Shown here: piece by piece, positions 1 to 16,003 of the stretch | Layout: every line of letters begins with the position of its first letter | Numbering within the stretch: the stretch's first letter is position 1 | Assembly: GCA_021613335.1 (NCBI GenBank) | Contig: JAJTWR010000275.1 | Location: 562,501 to 626,500 of the forward strand | DNA length: 64,000 nt | Source: Whitmania pigra | Taxonomy: Eukaryota > Annelida > Clitellata > Hirudinida > Haemopidae | Reading direction: 5' to 3' | Translations under genes and position numbers: made by a program | The notes under the pieces: generated by a model | What the model was told of the DNA's origin: nothing | Databases searched by the model: none | Seen by the model: only the letters and a program-made list of their open reading frames with translations

Positions 1-71
1 TTATGCACACACGGACCACGAAATTCGATCCCCTTGAGATAGAAAACAAAATGGCCGATTATCAAACTAGG

Positions 72-665
72 CCGAGAATATCTTGAATTGAATTGAATCA
101 AAGATGAGTATCAATGCAGGAGGAAAAAACTGTTATCGGATAAAAAAGAAATATATCGTTGTTCTGTCAGATAAGCAGACGATTTTTTCTTTGTGTGTTC
201 TGCTTGTAGACATTTTAAACGAACGAACGAACGATTATCGTTTCAATGAGTTGTGTGTTTTTTTCCGGTGCTCATTCACATTTTACCGTCCGAGTGATTC
301 TTTGTTTATCGAGGTTTGAATTCATTTAATTCATTGAATTCATTTAATTCGTTGAATTCATTTTCGACTCACCTCACCAAAACTCTTCCGAGTTCGAACG
401 TCGAATAAAAATTCTCGGCTTTTTGGAAATTCTTGACTTTATTGAATTTATTCATCTTCTTCAACACCGCAAAAAGACCGCAACGAGACCAACCGAACTT
501 TCAACCGAAAATAATCGAACAAAAGTTTCGTCTGCTCAGAAAGCAGAAAGGAAGGCGCGTCCCAAAATCATTGGACGCCATTTTGACGCTTATTTTTAAA
601 CGCTCCAGAGATTAATTCAAAAGTTCTCTGTACTTTACCGAGAATATCTTGAATTGAATTGAATC
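72..665. repeat. 28-bp direct repeat pair
   Basis: The same 28 bases, beginning CCGAGAATATCTTGAATTGA, occur at about 72-99 and 638-665, roughly 570 bp apart in the same orientation. The DNA between them is AT-rich and holds no gene I can support. The pair lies beyond the 3' end of the poly(A) polymerase gene. It could be the ends of a small degraded insertion or chance homology in AT-rich DNA. I see no terminal inverted repeats. Confidence 0.4.
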
Positions 666-893
666 TTTAATTAAATTTAAATTCGACTGTTTCAAAAAAT
701 TGAATACTACAAAATTTAATAACAATAATAACAACAATAATAAAAGCTTAAAAGCGCGTGGAAAAAAATGATTAATTTAAAGAATGGAATAAAAAGTAAT
801 GTTAACGAGTTCAAAAACATGAACGATGTCCCACAGAAATGAGCTCGATTCCAGTGACGAATCTTTCCGGAAAAAACGCTTAATCTTGTTTTC

Positions 894-3800
894 TTAATCT
901 TCGCCGATGTCAGTCTCGGGGACCTTGAATCAAGAGGAAATGTTTTTCTGGTTCTGGTAAGTAACTCCTCACTACACTTCCATCAGTGTCCCTATAAAAG
1001 CCAACAAAATGACTCGACTAGAAATTCCGTCCTAATCATCTAGTTGTGAAATGGACGTTAATAAAGAACTAACTAACTAACTAACTAACTCAACTAAAAA
1101 CTGAAATATAACGATATGTACGCTCTGAAAAAAAAAACGCCGGAAAAAAATTGTTTACAAACCCTTTGCTTCGAATCAGTTTAACGACTTCCAAGCTCGT
1201 TCCATCTTTCTTCCAGCGGTATTCTAACGATCTGTTATAAACTGCCGGAAATGTCTTTTTGAATCGTTAATAAAGAACCAACCAACCATCTTTTTGAAAC
1301 GTAGAATGGTTATAAACGCGACGAAGTAATGCAGATCGTGGCAGACGACATTCTAGGTTGCATGATGGGTGATGGATGAATTAAACGAACGATCCATTAA
1401 CTGGTGATTTTAAATGATTTTTTAGCAGGAAACTTGTTTTATTTTTTATTTTTTACCAAACGATTTGAATTTCTCAATTTCCTTCGTAAGATTCAGTCGA
1501 TTGCTCCCTCCGGCTTTTGCTCTGTCGATTTCGAGACCGACGTACCACTTGGTAAGATGACGCTCGTCATTGTCCGAATAACTACGACATTAATCGAGAC
1601 AGAATGATTAAATAGTTGTAATGATAAGTGGAAATTAAGACTAAAAACAACAAAAGTCATTTGGCGTGCAGGTTAGCCGAATGGGTTACGTGCCTATGTG
1701 CATATGTCGGTAAAGGCAACAGTCGTAATGTGTCGTGTTCGAAACCCAGCCTGCACTGATGCCAGCGCCCTTGGGAAGGAGCGCTATATAAATGGTTACG
1801 AGAAGCGCCTCTGACGCTATGCATATGGCGCTATATAAATGAAGTTACAATGTAAATAAATCAAAAATGCTTCAACTCATTGTTACATAAAAATTATAAA
1901 AGCTCGATGGCAAATAAGACCATATGTCTTAAAATTATTAGATTATCTATTAAAATTATTTTAATAAAATTATTAAAAATTAAGGGTCGGGGCTAAGTTA
2001 GATTAGGTTTAGGGTTAGATCCGAGGTCAGGGTAATAATAAAATTCATAGGGCCTTTAACGCGTTAACCGACTGTCGGTTCAAAGAAAACCTCGCAAAAC
2101 TCACGAAAACTGCTCCGGAAAGATGCGAGCGGACCTGACGGAAGTTATTTTCGACAAGTCGCCCGTCAGGAACTTCATCCGCGACTCCACGAGGCCGCAC
2201 CTGGAATTGAAATCCATACTTTTCGATACTTTCCCTTAATTTTTAGTTATTCAATTATTCACGAGCAACTGAAAATCGAGAAAATGAATAAAAATCACCC
2301 GAAAACCCTTTTGAAAACCCAACTCATTTTAATAAACAAATTTTGAAAAAAAAAAATACTTCCATAAAAGCTCGTCCGCGTAATCACTAGTAGACATCAA
2401 AAAAACAATCTGACCAGCACGAGTGTGCTTCAACCTCGGTGTGGCTTCGAAAGATGACGACCAGAAATATCCTGTCGATGTTAATCAAAAGCAGGCGGCT
2501 AAGATGACGTCGATTACGATGATGATGATGCCGGCGGTGGTAATGATGATGGTGATGATGATGCCAAAATATGACGGAATACCAAGAGATAAATGGTTCA
2601 AAACCTACTACAGTTCAATTCGTAAATTTGAGTTTGTTAATTGAATAAATTAAATAATTAATTAAGAATTTAAAATATATATATATATATATTATCATTA
2701 ATTAATTAATTAAGCAAACCTGAACTCCACAAAAAAGTCGAAGGGATTGAAAAGCTTAAGAAAATCCAAATCCATCTCGTACACGTCCCTTAGGATGCTC
2801 CTACCTGGAAAGATCATCATCATCTCCGTCAACTTTTATCATCATCATCTCCATCAACTTTTATCATCATCATCATCAACATCATCATCATCACCTCTCT
2901 TAAGCTCCTCCACAATGGCCAATCTTGAGAGGAGATTAATATTGTAAGCACAGTTGACTTCAGGGAAGCATGGCAGGATGACGGGCATCAAGTGCTGATA
3001 GTCATCCTGTTGTGGTAATTATTCCTCATTAATATTCGAGCAGGATTCCGCGATCCGATCGGTTATGAAGACGTTGAGGTCGCGATAATCGTAAAAAATT
3101 ATAATCATCGTCGCGATTGCCTGCAGTTGCGGACGACGTTATGCTTTGCGAAAGATGACGAGACGTTGGCAACGAAAAAGCTAATCCGTTCTTTTATTTT
3201 TTATTTTTGTGTTTTTCGAAGTATCGTCGTCGACGACGACAAAATTCTTTGAAGATTAATTAAATCTCAAAAGAAATTAATTTTAGAAAGAAATGTTCGA
3301 CGTCTTCCTGTCTCCACTAAACAGAAGCTCTCGAGTGCTCGTCAAAATATTTTTAATATTTTCATTTTAATCATAAACATTTCTTACAACAAAGATTTTA
3401 AATAATTTATTTTTACTCTTGAACATTTCTTCTTTTTGAGTGAAATGTATTAAATCTCGGGCATTAAAAACAAATAAAATGAATCCAAGATATTTTTTAC
3501 AGGTTCTAAAATAATTTCTTCTTAAAACCGATGATAATAACAATGATAATGATAATAACAACGATAATGGTACTACTACTAATAATAATAATAATAATAA
3601 TGATAATGCTAGTGATAATAATAATTTTATTTCTTGTTCTTGACGTCATCAAAATTTACGTGGACGTGGAAAAAGAATGTCAACGACGAACGACAGTCGA
3701 AGTGCATCTATCCACCGATAAGGCGACCTATTCGGAAGAACGGAATTAAATCGGAACTCCGAACAAAATACGAGTTCAGATTAATTTTGGTGGTTCGTGC

Positions 3801-5562
3801 GAATCCAGGTCAGTAGTACTCAAACGAAGCGATCGCGACTTGTATGTCGATGACGAGGTGGACGATTTAATATTGGACGGTATGTTAGATTAAATTCGAG
3901 GTTAACAAAAGTGTCGTTCATATGTAATTGGTGATAATGATAATAGAGATGATAATTTGGTGTTTGTGATAATAGTAATAATAATTCGGTGATATTAATA
4001 ATAGTAATAATAACTTGGTGATAATGATAATAGTAATAATAATTTGGTGATAATGATAATAGTAATACTTATTTGGTGATAATGATAATAGTAATACTTA
4101 TTTGGTGATAATGATAACAGTAATACTAATTTGGTGATAATGATAATAGTAATAATAATTTGGTGATAATGATAATAGTAATACTTATTTGGTGATAATG
4201 ATAACAGTAATACTAATTTGGTGATAATGATAATAGTAATAATAATCTACCAACCCTGGGATTCCAAGGGTGGTATATTGACTTCTTATTTGACAATTCT
4301 CTCAGCAGGAGTGGATTTGGCCATGACCTTACGAAATAAAAACATCATTTGCAGGGCTCAACGAGTTTGGATTATTTTCTCCGAAAAGACATTAAAATTT
4401 AAAGCTATTAAACGTTAATAGTTAATTAATATAAAATATAAATATAACACAATATAAAATATAAAAATGTAATTAATATTTAAAAATAAATAATGAAAAA
4501 TGAATAATTAATGAAAATTATATAAAATTAAGTAATTAATAAATAAAAATAAAGTAGTTATTATTTAAAAATTATTAATTAACACTACCATTCTGCAAAT
4601 ACTTCAAAAAATGTCTTCAACGTCATCAGTTGGCCGAGGTTGGGATGTTGACGGCAAACGTATGCCACCATGGTTGCAAGGGCAGCCCCTCCGAGGTAGC
4701 CAATGGAGTAAGAGTATACGAGCCTCCCTTTATGTCATTGGTCAGAAGAAATATTTGAATATACATGCATTAGTATTTAAATGCTACATGGGATAAGCAT
4801 GGGTGTTAAATATTTTTAATTATATTTATTATTATTTTGATTTTTTTTTATATTTAATATTATTTTAAATATGGTAAATAAAAATCTAAATTCGAGTAGA
4901 TACGTGAAATAAATATTTCAAATAATAATTATATTATTATTATTAATATTAATTATAAATATTATTTTGAATTCATACTTTAATTACAATAATATAGGCA
5001 ACATTAATTAAATATTTTTAAATTAGTTTTATTATGTTAAAATATTGTTTTGCTAACTTTTTGCCCAAAGTTTGACCGAAGTAAGTACACTTCTGTATGT
5101 TTCCAAGTCGTGCACCATCTCTTTCAAGGTCGCCATATTTCTGGGACCTGTTAATCAATTAATTAATTAGAGGCTGTAATTAATAATTATGATAACAATT
5201 AATAACTAGTAATTAATAACTATCAACTGGATAGATGTTATCGACTAGAGAGACGTTAGATGACATTGTTACGTTGATGATCGTGATAAAAATTATGCGT
5301 TAATAATTGCCACCGCCGTGTTATATCGCAACAAAATTGTTACGTTAAAAATTATGATTTTACTTATGTTAAAAAATCAATTAATTAATAAACTCAAAAG
5401 ACCTTGTTAGGCCTCGTGCAATGGCTTCAACTTAAAAACCATTGATGCTTAATAACCGCCCGATAACCATGAACCGGTCAATTAGTGCAGAATCACGACC
5501 AATCAAAAGAAAGACTCACCATTGACGCTAATCACTGATTCTTCATCCATTCCATCTTGAAG

Positions 5563-5599
<37 letters not shown>

Positions 5600-8191
5600 A
5601 CGCAGCCTTTAAAAGTTACGTCCTCGAGATGGGGTTTGTTAGTGACTGCTAAAGACAAGTCGACCTTGAAGAAGGGGAAATAATTTTAGTCTCGTTAATA
5701 ATAATGAATAATTTTATTAATATTAATAAATAATTTTACCTTCGTTAATAATAATAAATTTTTTATTAATAATAGTAATAAAATTTGTTTCAGTTAATTT
5801 CAATAAATGTTTTGCTTTTTAAAACAGCTAGAATTCCGTGAATCGAGAATTTCGACAGCAATAAAAGCGGACGAAAAAAGCGTCGGGGAAACATTTTTAT
5901 TGAAATTCCGTCGCACGATGCAATCAAAATTCCTTTCAATTCCTTGCGGGCTTTCCTTTCGTTGAAGTTTATGGACTTTAATCAAATAAATGAATAAAAA
6001 TAAATAGTTTCATTGAAACAGAAACAACGGAAATTCCAACAACAGAAGCCAAAAAGCTCGGTGGATTGAAGACAGGGTTTACAAAACAAATGCACTCGAA
6101 TATAATAAACTCAGCATGAATTTATAATTGAAGGTCTGTTGAATTATGGATATTAATATATTTATTGAATATACATTTATTATTAATATTAATGTAGTTA
6201 TTAACATATTTATTTAATTAATAGTTAATAATTAATAGTTATTAACATATTTATTTAATTAACAGTTAACAATTAATAGTTATTAACATATTTATTTAAT
6301 TAACAGTTAACAATTAATAGTTATTAACATATTTATTTAACTAATAGTTAATAATTAATAGTTACTAACATATTTATTTAATTAATAGTTAATAATTAAT
6401 CATGCAATTATTAAACAACAGTAATTTTTGATGATAGTTAACAATAATTAATCAAATCGATTTCACAGAAAACGCTTTTAGTCTCACGACTGACCTTGAC
6501 ATCGTCCACCACCATTTTGATGATCGGACAACGATTCATCGAGAGTGCCTGAAAGATATAAAATGATGATGATGATGATGATGATTCTTTGAAACTTAAA
6601 TCCGACATTTGTTTGTCGACTTTTACGGCTGCTAAATCCATCAAACCAAATAATTAATTAAATGAATAGAATTTACTTCAATGTAATAATAATTAAACTG
6701 TAGATAATAATTAATATTATTAATAACTATTAATTAATTACTTAATTAATTTATAATTAATTATTATTATTAATTACGTAATAATTAATAAAAAATAAAT
6801 AATAATAAAATGTTATTAAATTAATGTTATCATCATTATTATTCCATTATTATACAATCATTGCTATTATTAATATTATCATTACCATTAAATCTAACGC
6901 TCACCTCGAAGTGTCGCACGTTCAACAGGTGTCGAGCAGACGACTCGTACGACCGAAAGAAGTTCTTCCTGTCGACGAGGTTCGAACACAGGCAGACGAG
7001 GTCCATGTCCGAACCTGCCCATGAATAATTAACCAGCTCTCATGAATAATTAACGAGCTCTTATGAATAATTAATGAGCTCACACAAGCTTGGTCAATGG
7101 GGCATGAACAAACAATTGAAACTGTGACGGCAAAGAAGACGAAGATGATGATGACGTTTGGAAATTCCACGAAATGGTCAAAAGTTTCGTCATTGTATCA
7201 TTCATCATTGTCATCACCATCATCATGATCGTTACATTGTTCTACTCACTGTGGTCCATCAGCCCGAGAGCCAGTGAGCCTGAGGTGAGTACCGACACAT
7301 GATTCCTTCTGAGTACATCCTCGGGGTGGCCCTTTGATGAAAGATGATGATGATGATGGTGAAGGTTGTCATGTCAAAAAAAACAGAGATAAAAATTGTG
7401 CAGTTAATAATGATAACGATGATGATGATGATGGCTTCAAAAATAAATAAACCACTGTTGGCATCATCATCTCTGCTACTAGAATTAATTATCTGCTAAT
7501 CATCATCATCATTTACTAGCAAGAACATAGAAGATATCATCATCATCATCACCATCATTGTCATTACCATTATTTTGTCTTTTAACATCTTTTAAAAACG
7601 AAAGTACCTTTTCCTTCAAATATTTCGAAGTCCAATGTTCGACCGACAAAATAATTTTATTCAGAACAACCTTCCTGGAGAATTTAAAAGTTGAATTAAT
7701 TGTCAGTTCAGAAGGAATTGAGGAAGTGTTTCCAAAAGTTTTTTTATGGTAAAAATTGTCTTCAGAAGTGATTAAATTTGTAAATTAATTAAATACTAAT
7801 ATTTTTTTAATTTAATAATATTAAATAAAATACTTATAATAATACATATTCCAACAAACACAAACTTCTAATGCCATTAATTTAAGAATTTAAAAAATTA
7901 AGCAAACAAATCTACAATGACCTTTACTCAAAGCGTTAGATTAATCTTAATTTGAAAAGTTACTTCAAAAAACATGTGGTTAAAACTGTTTCTAAAAAGT
8001 AACCCTTCGCCTTAACCACGCAATGTCGTTTAATTTTTTTTAATAAACATCATTAAAACCTTCTCAACGATGAATTAAGATCGGCAGCACATCATTTACA
8101 AAATTTACTTTTTCTCGGCAGAATTCTCCTCTTGTGCACGTGTTGGAATGACGTTGTTGTTTCTTAGGAACTCCAAAATGTCATCGAACAT
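894..8191 (-). CDS. Poly(A) polymerase (nuclear PAP family), 16 exons, about 482 aa
   Basis: Adds poly(A) tails to RNA 3' ends; nucleotidyltransferase fold. Exons 5' to 3': 8109-8191, 7608-7674, 7250-7331, 6905-7014, 6495-6548, 5520-5664, 5058-5147, 4589-4727, 4255-4327, 2895-3006, 2720-2804, 2360-2434, 2105-2200, 1457-1581, 1159-1241, 894-923. All have GT..AG borders and the phases join without a break into 482 codons plus stop. Motifs seen: SGSLALG followed by SSDMD (catalytic Asp about 80 and 82), KVDLSL (third Asp about 134), SVKLWAK, IGYLGGAALA, EWSWPNPLLL, HLMPVILPCFPE, CGLVESRM. These match vertebrate PAP landmarks in order (IKLWAKR, GFLGG, WPNPVLLK, YHLMPI, VGLVESKI). A run of 12 Asp (about residues 155-166) is encoded by a GAT microsatellite. 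The C-terminus stops soon after the RNA-binding domain, without the Ser/Thr-rich tail and nuclear signals of vertebrate PAPOLA. Possibly a divergent short paralogue. The start is the ATG at 8191. Confidence 0.85.
1660..1860 (+). mobile_element. tRNA-derived SINE, near full length
   Basis: Begins with a tRNA-like head containing a perfect RNA polymerase III A box (TAGCCGAATGG, about 1675) and B box (GTTCGAAAC, about 1738). A conserved body follows: GCCCTTGGGAAGGAGCGCTA, then a duplicated GCGCTATATAAATG near the 3' end. It lies in a poly(A) polymerase intron, opposite to that gene. Other copies at 9690-9860 and 53998-54150 share the body. It is not a functional tRNA: the cloverleaf is not maintained and the unit continues past the B box. 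Confidence 0.85.
3930..4250 (+). repeat. Minisatellite, unit about 30 bp (TTGGTGATAATGATAATAGT)
   Basis: About eight to ten imperfect tandem copies of a roughly 30-bp unit containing TGGTGATAATGATAATAGTA, in the intron between the WPNP exon and the HLMP exon of the poly(A) polymerase gene. The array ends a few bases from the 3' splice donor side of the exon at 4255-4327. Confidence 0.8.
5563..5598 (-). repeat. In-frame GAT microsatellite encoding 12 Asp in the PAP gene
   Basis: Twelve perfect GAT codons (ATC on the plus strand) lie inside the sixth exon of the poly(A) polymerase model. They directly follow the exon half carrying the third catalytic Asp. The frame is open through the run and on both sides (GCV, then the Asp run, then LQDGMDEE). 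Treating the run as an intron breaks the phase, because the only downstream AG gives a stop codon. Confidence 0.75.
6180..6400 (+). repeat. AT-rich tandem repeat, unit about 57 bp
   Basis: About four copies of a unit built from ATTAACATATTTATTTAATT and AGTTAATAATTAATAGTTAT, in a poly(A) polymerase intron. No coding potential. Confidence 0.7.
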
Positions 8192-9400
8192 GTTTATTTT
8201 TACGAATGGCCCTCAATAAAGATCGCTGCTGACTTTCTGTGTTTTTTTCGGAAGTGTTTTTAGGAACAACTCGAATTTGTTTTTGTTTTTTTTAAATGAG
8301 AGTTGCAAAATATAACGTTTCTGTTTTGGGTTTAAAAGTAAAATCGGTTCATTCGTTTTGGGGGAACCAGACCATCTATATTGCACAATCTCGCAGGTGA
8401 ATGCAATCAACGACGAAAAGTGAATTGAAGTTGTAGGAATTACTTCACTTATTTCTTTTAAAATTTTATATATCGTTTTTTAAGATTTAACAATTTTAGA
8501 TTTAATTAGAATTTATTTAAAAAAATATATATTAACGTTGGAATTTAAATTAATCGAGTTTTATAGCCTCCTCATTAATCTTCAAAGTTTCGTTCTTCTG
8601 GAATAAATTGAAACTGCGCAACGATTTTAAAAGTTAACTTCTATCATTAAATATTTTCTTTTTATTAGTTTAGTTTAATTTATCATTAAAAACGTCATTA
8701 CGCGATTATAAAATATTATTAATGAAATATTATTAAAGCTAAAAAACTGTACGCTTCTCACTAATTGCCTTAATTTATTTACAAATTATCTGCTCTCAGT
8801 TAATGCTCTTTAATTAGCATCATTTCACCTGGCACGACTACCCCAATAATTTTTTGTTAGTAACATGTGTGACCTTTGAACCGCTTACCGTCTTAATGTC
8901 GAGATTTCAGAGCTAATTTAAGATCCTAATATTTATCTTGAATATCTTGTTACACATAAAAATAAAACAGCCAGCAAAATCTTTATTAAAATACTAATTT
9001 CAGATTTCATAATGACATTAATATTATTAATAATAATAATAATCATAATATTGTTATTGTCATGATATCACAATGTCAGGTATCCATGCTTTCAAGGTGA
9101 AATTGGTGATTATCGAGGTAAAGGAGGTTGTTTGACATTTTTTAAAAAATCATTTATCGCTCTTTTAAGCTAGTATCACATCAAAAATAATAATATTATC
9201 ATTGGATAATGATGACTAGCTTGATGACGATTACCGATGATGATGATTATTATTATTAATAATAATAATTAATTAATTAATTAATTCTTAGTAACATCGT
9301 CACGTGATGATCACATCATACATCGTTGGCTTATCATAGCAACACAATTTAGGCGGACTTAGAACTGTTTAGAACAACAGGCTTATCGAAATGTGCTTTT
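8192..9400. other. AT-rich region upstream of the PAP gene; no gene seen
   Basis: Immediately upstream of the poly(A) polymerase start. Mostly AT-rich with short ATT runs. The 65-codon minus-strand frame at 8213-8410 has no recognisable motif and may be 5' UTR. The promoter should lie here but I cannot point to a specific element. Confidence 0.5.
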
Positions 9401-9689
9401 GTGAAATAATCGTTTTAATCATTTTTTAATCATTTTTTAATCATTTTTTAATCATTTTTTAATCATTTTTAATCATTGTTGTCAGTTTTCAATTCCTGAT
9501 AAACAGGTATCGATAAATAAAAGAGAAGAGAAATTTGAAAATGTTTTATCCGCATTTCAAGGTCACGACCGTGATGATGGTGATGATGATGATGATGATG
9601 ATAATGACGATGATGATTATGACGATAATGACGATGATGATGATGACGATAATGACGATGATGATGATGATGACGATAATGAACGCCTG

Positions 9690-9862
9690 GTTGACGTGCT
9701 TGGTAATAACGGTAACGACATAAACTGTCATAATTTGTCGTGTTCGAAACCCAGCCTGCAATGCCACATGCGCCCTTGGGAAGGAGCGCTATATGAATGG
9801 TTTCAAGAAGCACCTCTGACGCTATGCATATGGCGCTATATAAATGAATTACAATGATGATG
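9690..9862 (+). mobile_element. tRNA-derived SINE copy
   Basis: Shares TGTCGTGTTCGAAACCCAGC, CGCCCTTGGGAAGGAGCGCT and GCATATGGCGCTATATAAAT with the copy at 1660-1860. The A-box half is degraded. A GAT/ATG microsatellite (about 9570-9685) precedes it and another ATG run follows its 3' end, suggesting that the SINE tail or target was microsatellite. Confidence 0.8.
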
Positions 9863-9937
9863 ATGATGATGACGATGTTGATGTGATCTTTAACCTCTCC
9901 GTACATGGTGACAGATCTGCATAACATAAATTCAAAA

Positions 9938-10442
<505 letters not shown>

Positions 10443-11437
10443 TTGCGAAGCGAGCGAAAGTTAGTTAGGCTAGTTAGATAGCACAACGAGAAGCATAATA
10501 ATAATAAATAAATAAATAAATAAATAAAATGTTCAGACTTGTTAAGGATGTTAGCGACGTATAAATACGAAAGTTGGTTCTGTCTGAGACTCTTTTGTTA
10601 AGGATAGTTAAGATCTGCCAGTAGTAAACAGCAGTTAGTGTTAAAGGAAATGTGTAGAATTTGTTTCGTTTTTGCTGTCAAAGTATTCGTAATTATTTAG
10701 TTAATTATTAATTATTAATTATAATAACCATTAGGGATTAACTTCAGTGGGCATTGCTTGGGTGTTCTTAATCGTGATTGATTTTAGCGTTCATGAATAT
10801 TTATAGCTTGTTATCAGGATGTTTATTTAATCGTTTTATTGAAAAAAGTTTACATTTTGTTCTTAAATTTGAATTTATTTGAAAGTTTTGAAAATTTCTT
10901 CGACATACGAATATTTACTCAAAGAACTAATCTTTTGCAACATTTGTATTAGTTATATAATATTATTATTGCAGTATATAATGATAAATATAATTATTAT
11001 ATCTTATATTAATATTGTTTTAATATTTATTATTAAAGTAAAAAATTATTATTGCTAATATCATTATTATTAATCTTGCTATTAATATTACGCTATTATT
11101 ATTATGATTATCATCGTTATTATTATAATTATAATATATTATAATGCCGTTGTTTGTTACAACGTTCTATAACAAGAAGGCACCATAACAAGAATGCGCG
11201 ACATTTAACGATTTCAATGAACCGTGATGAACCGAATATTTGTTCATTTGACTCATTCGTATAAATTCATTAACCTCAATAATCATCAATTTGGAAAAAA
11301 TGTTATTATCCAAATGTTAACTTGATTGCAACCAATCAATTACTCTCCAACCAATCGCTACTATCCAGGTCATTAGTTACATCAACTTACTGGGTCCGGT
11401 CAGCCAATCAGAGGGCTGAGAAAAGGACATAGCAATA

Positions 11438-15156
<3,719 letters not shown>

Positions 15157-15384
15157 TCACGTCCTGACCTGATTTCCATCCTATCGCAACACAGGGTCGA
15201 CAATGTCTTTAACTGTCAAACTGTCAATAATATTCGGTTGCAGTTTGTACGACTTATGTTTGTGTTTATAGACATCGTGGAATCATAGTTTTGTTTAAAT
15301 GTCTGCAGTTTAAATAAATTTCTCGTCGATTAATAAAAGGATGATTTCCAACAGTTAAATACATTGTAAATTTTCTGCGTAATA

Positions 15385-15468
15385 AATGGCATCTACATGA
15401 ATGGCGGATCGATTAAGAAGTGCCTTCACATCCAATCCGGATAAGGCATACAAATACTGATTTAAGTC
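15385..15468 (+). mobile_element. 5'-truncated SINE of the second tail type
   Basis: Carries GGATCGATTAAGAAGTGCCT, ACATCCAATCCGGATAAGG and ACAAATACTGATTTAAG, matching the 3' body and end of the 14185-14372 element in the opposite orientation. The tRNA head is missing. It lies just past the UCP 3' end. Confidence 0.7.
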
Positions 15469-16003
15469 GAAAAAAATCCAATTGTTTAATCGGAATTTAA
15501 AAGTAATTTCAAAAGCCCAAATGAGGGTCATTTCTCTTTTGTTAATCCGCAATTGGACGTCAGCTTGAATAATTGCATTAGCGTGAATATTTCATTAACC
15601 CTGAGAACCTCCAACAATAATTTCGGATTTAATAGAGTATTTTCAGGAATTTTATTGACATACGGGAATGAATTGATGGTAAATATTGATTGCCTTAGAC
15701 GGAAGCTTAAATAAATAAAACATTTCGAAGATATATTTTAAGATATTATAGAATTGGATGGAAATTACAATGCTAAATAATGGTTTAGATAGAAATTTCA
15801 TTTACTATCGACACTCAGAGTTACATTAATTCATGATTTATTAGGTTTATTATAGCGCAGTACTTATTTTAACACTTAAAATTTACTAAAATTAATAATT
15901 AAAATAGTTGTATTAATACTATTTAATAATAATATTTAGTAGTTTATTATTAGTCTCACCATTCCAACACGTGAATTGAATTGTTGACAATACGTAAACA
16001 AGA

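Noticed and set aside
1660..1760. tRNA gene
   Set aside because: A and B boxes are perfect, but the same sequence recurs with a long non-tRNA body in at least three places, so it is a SINE head.
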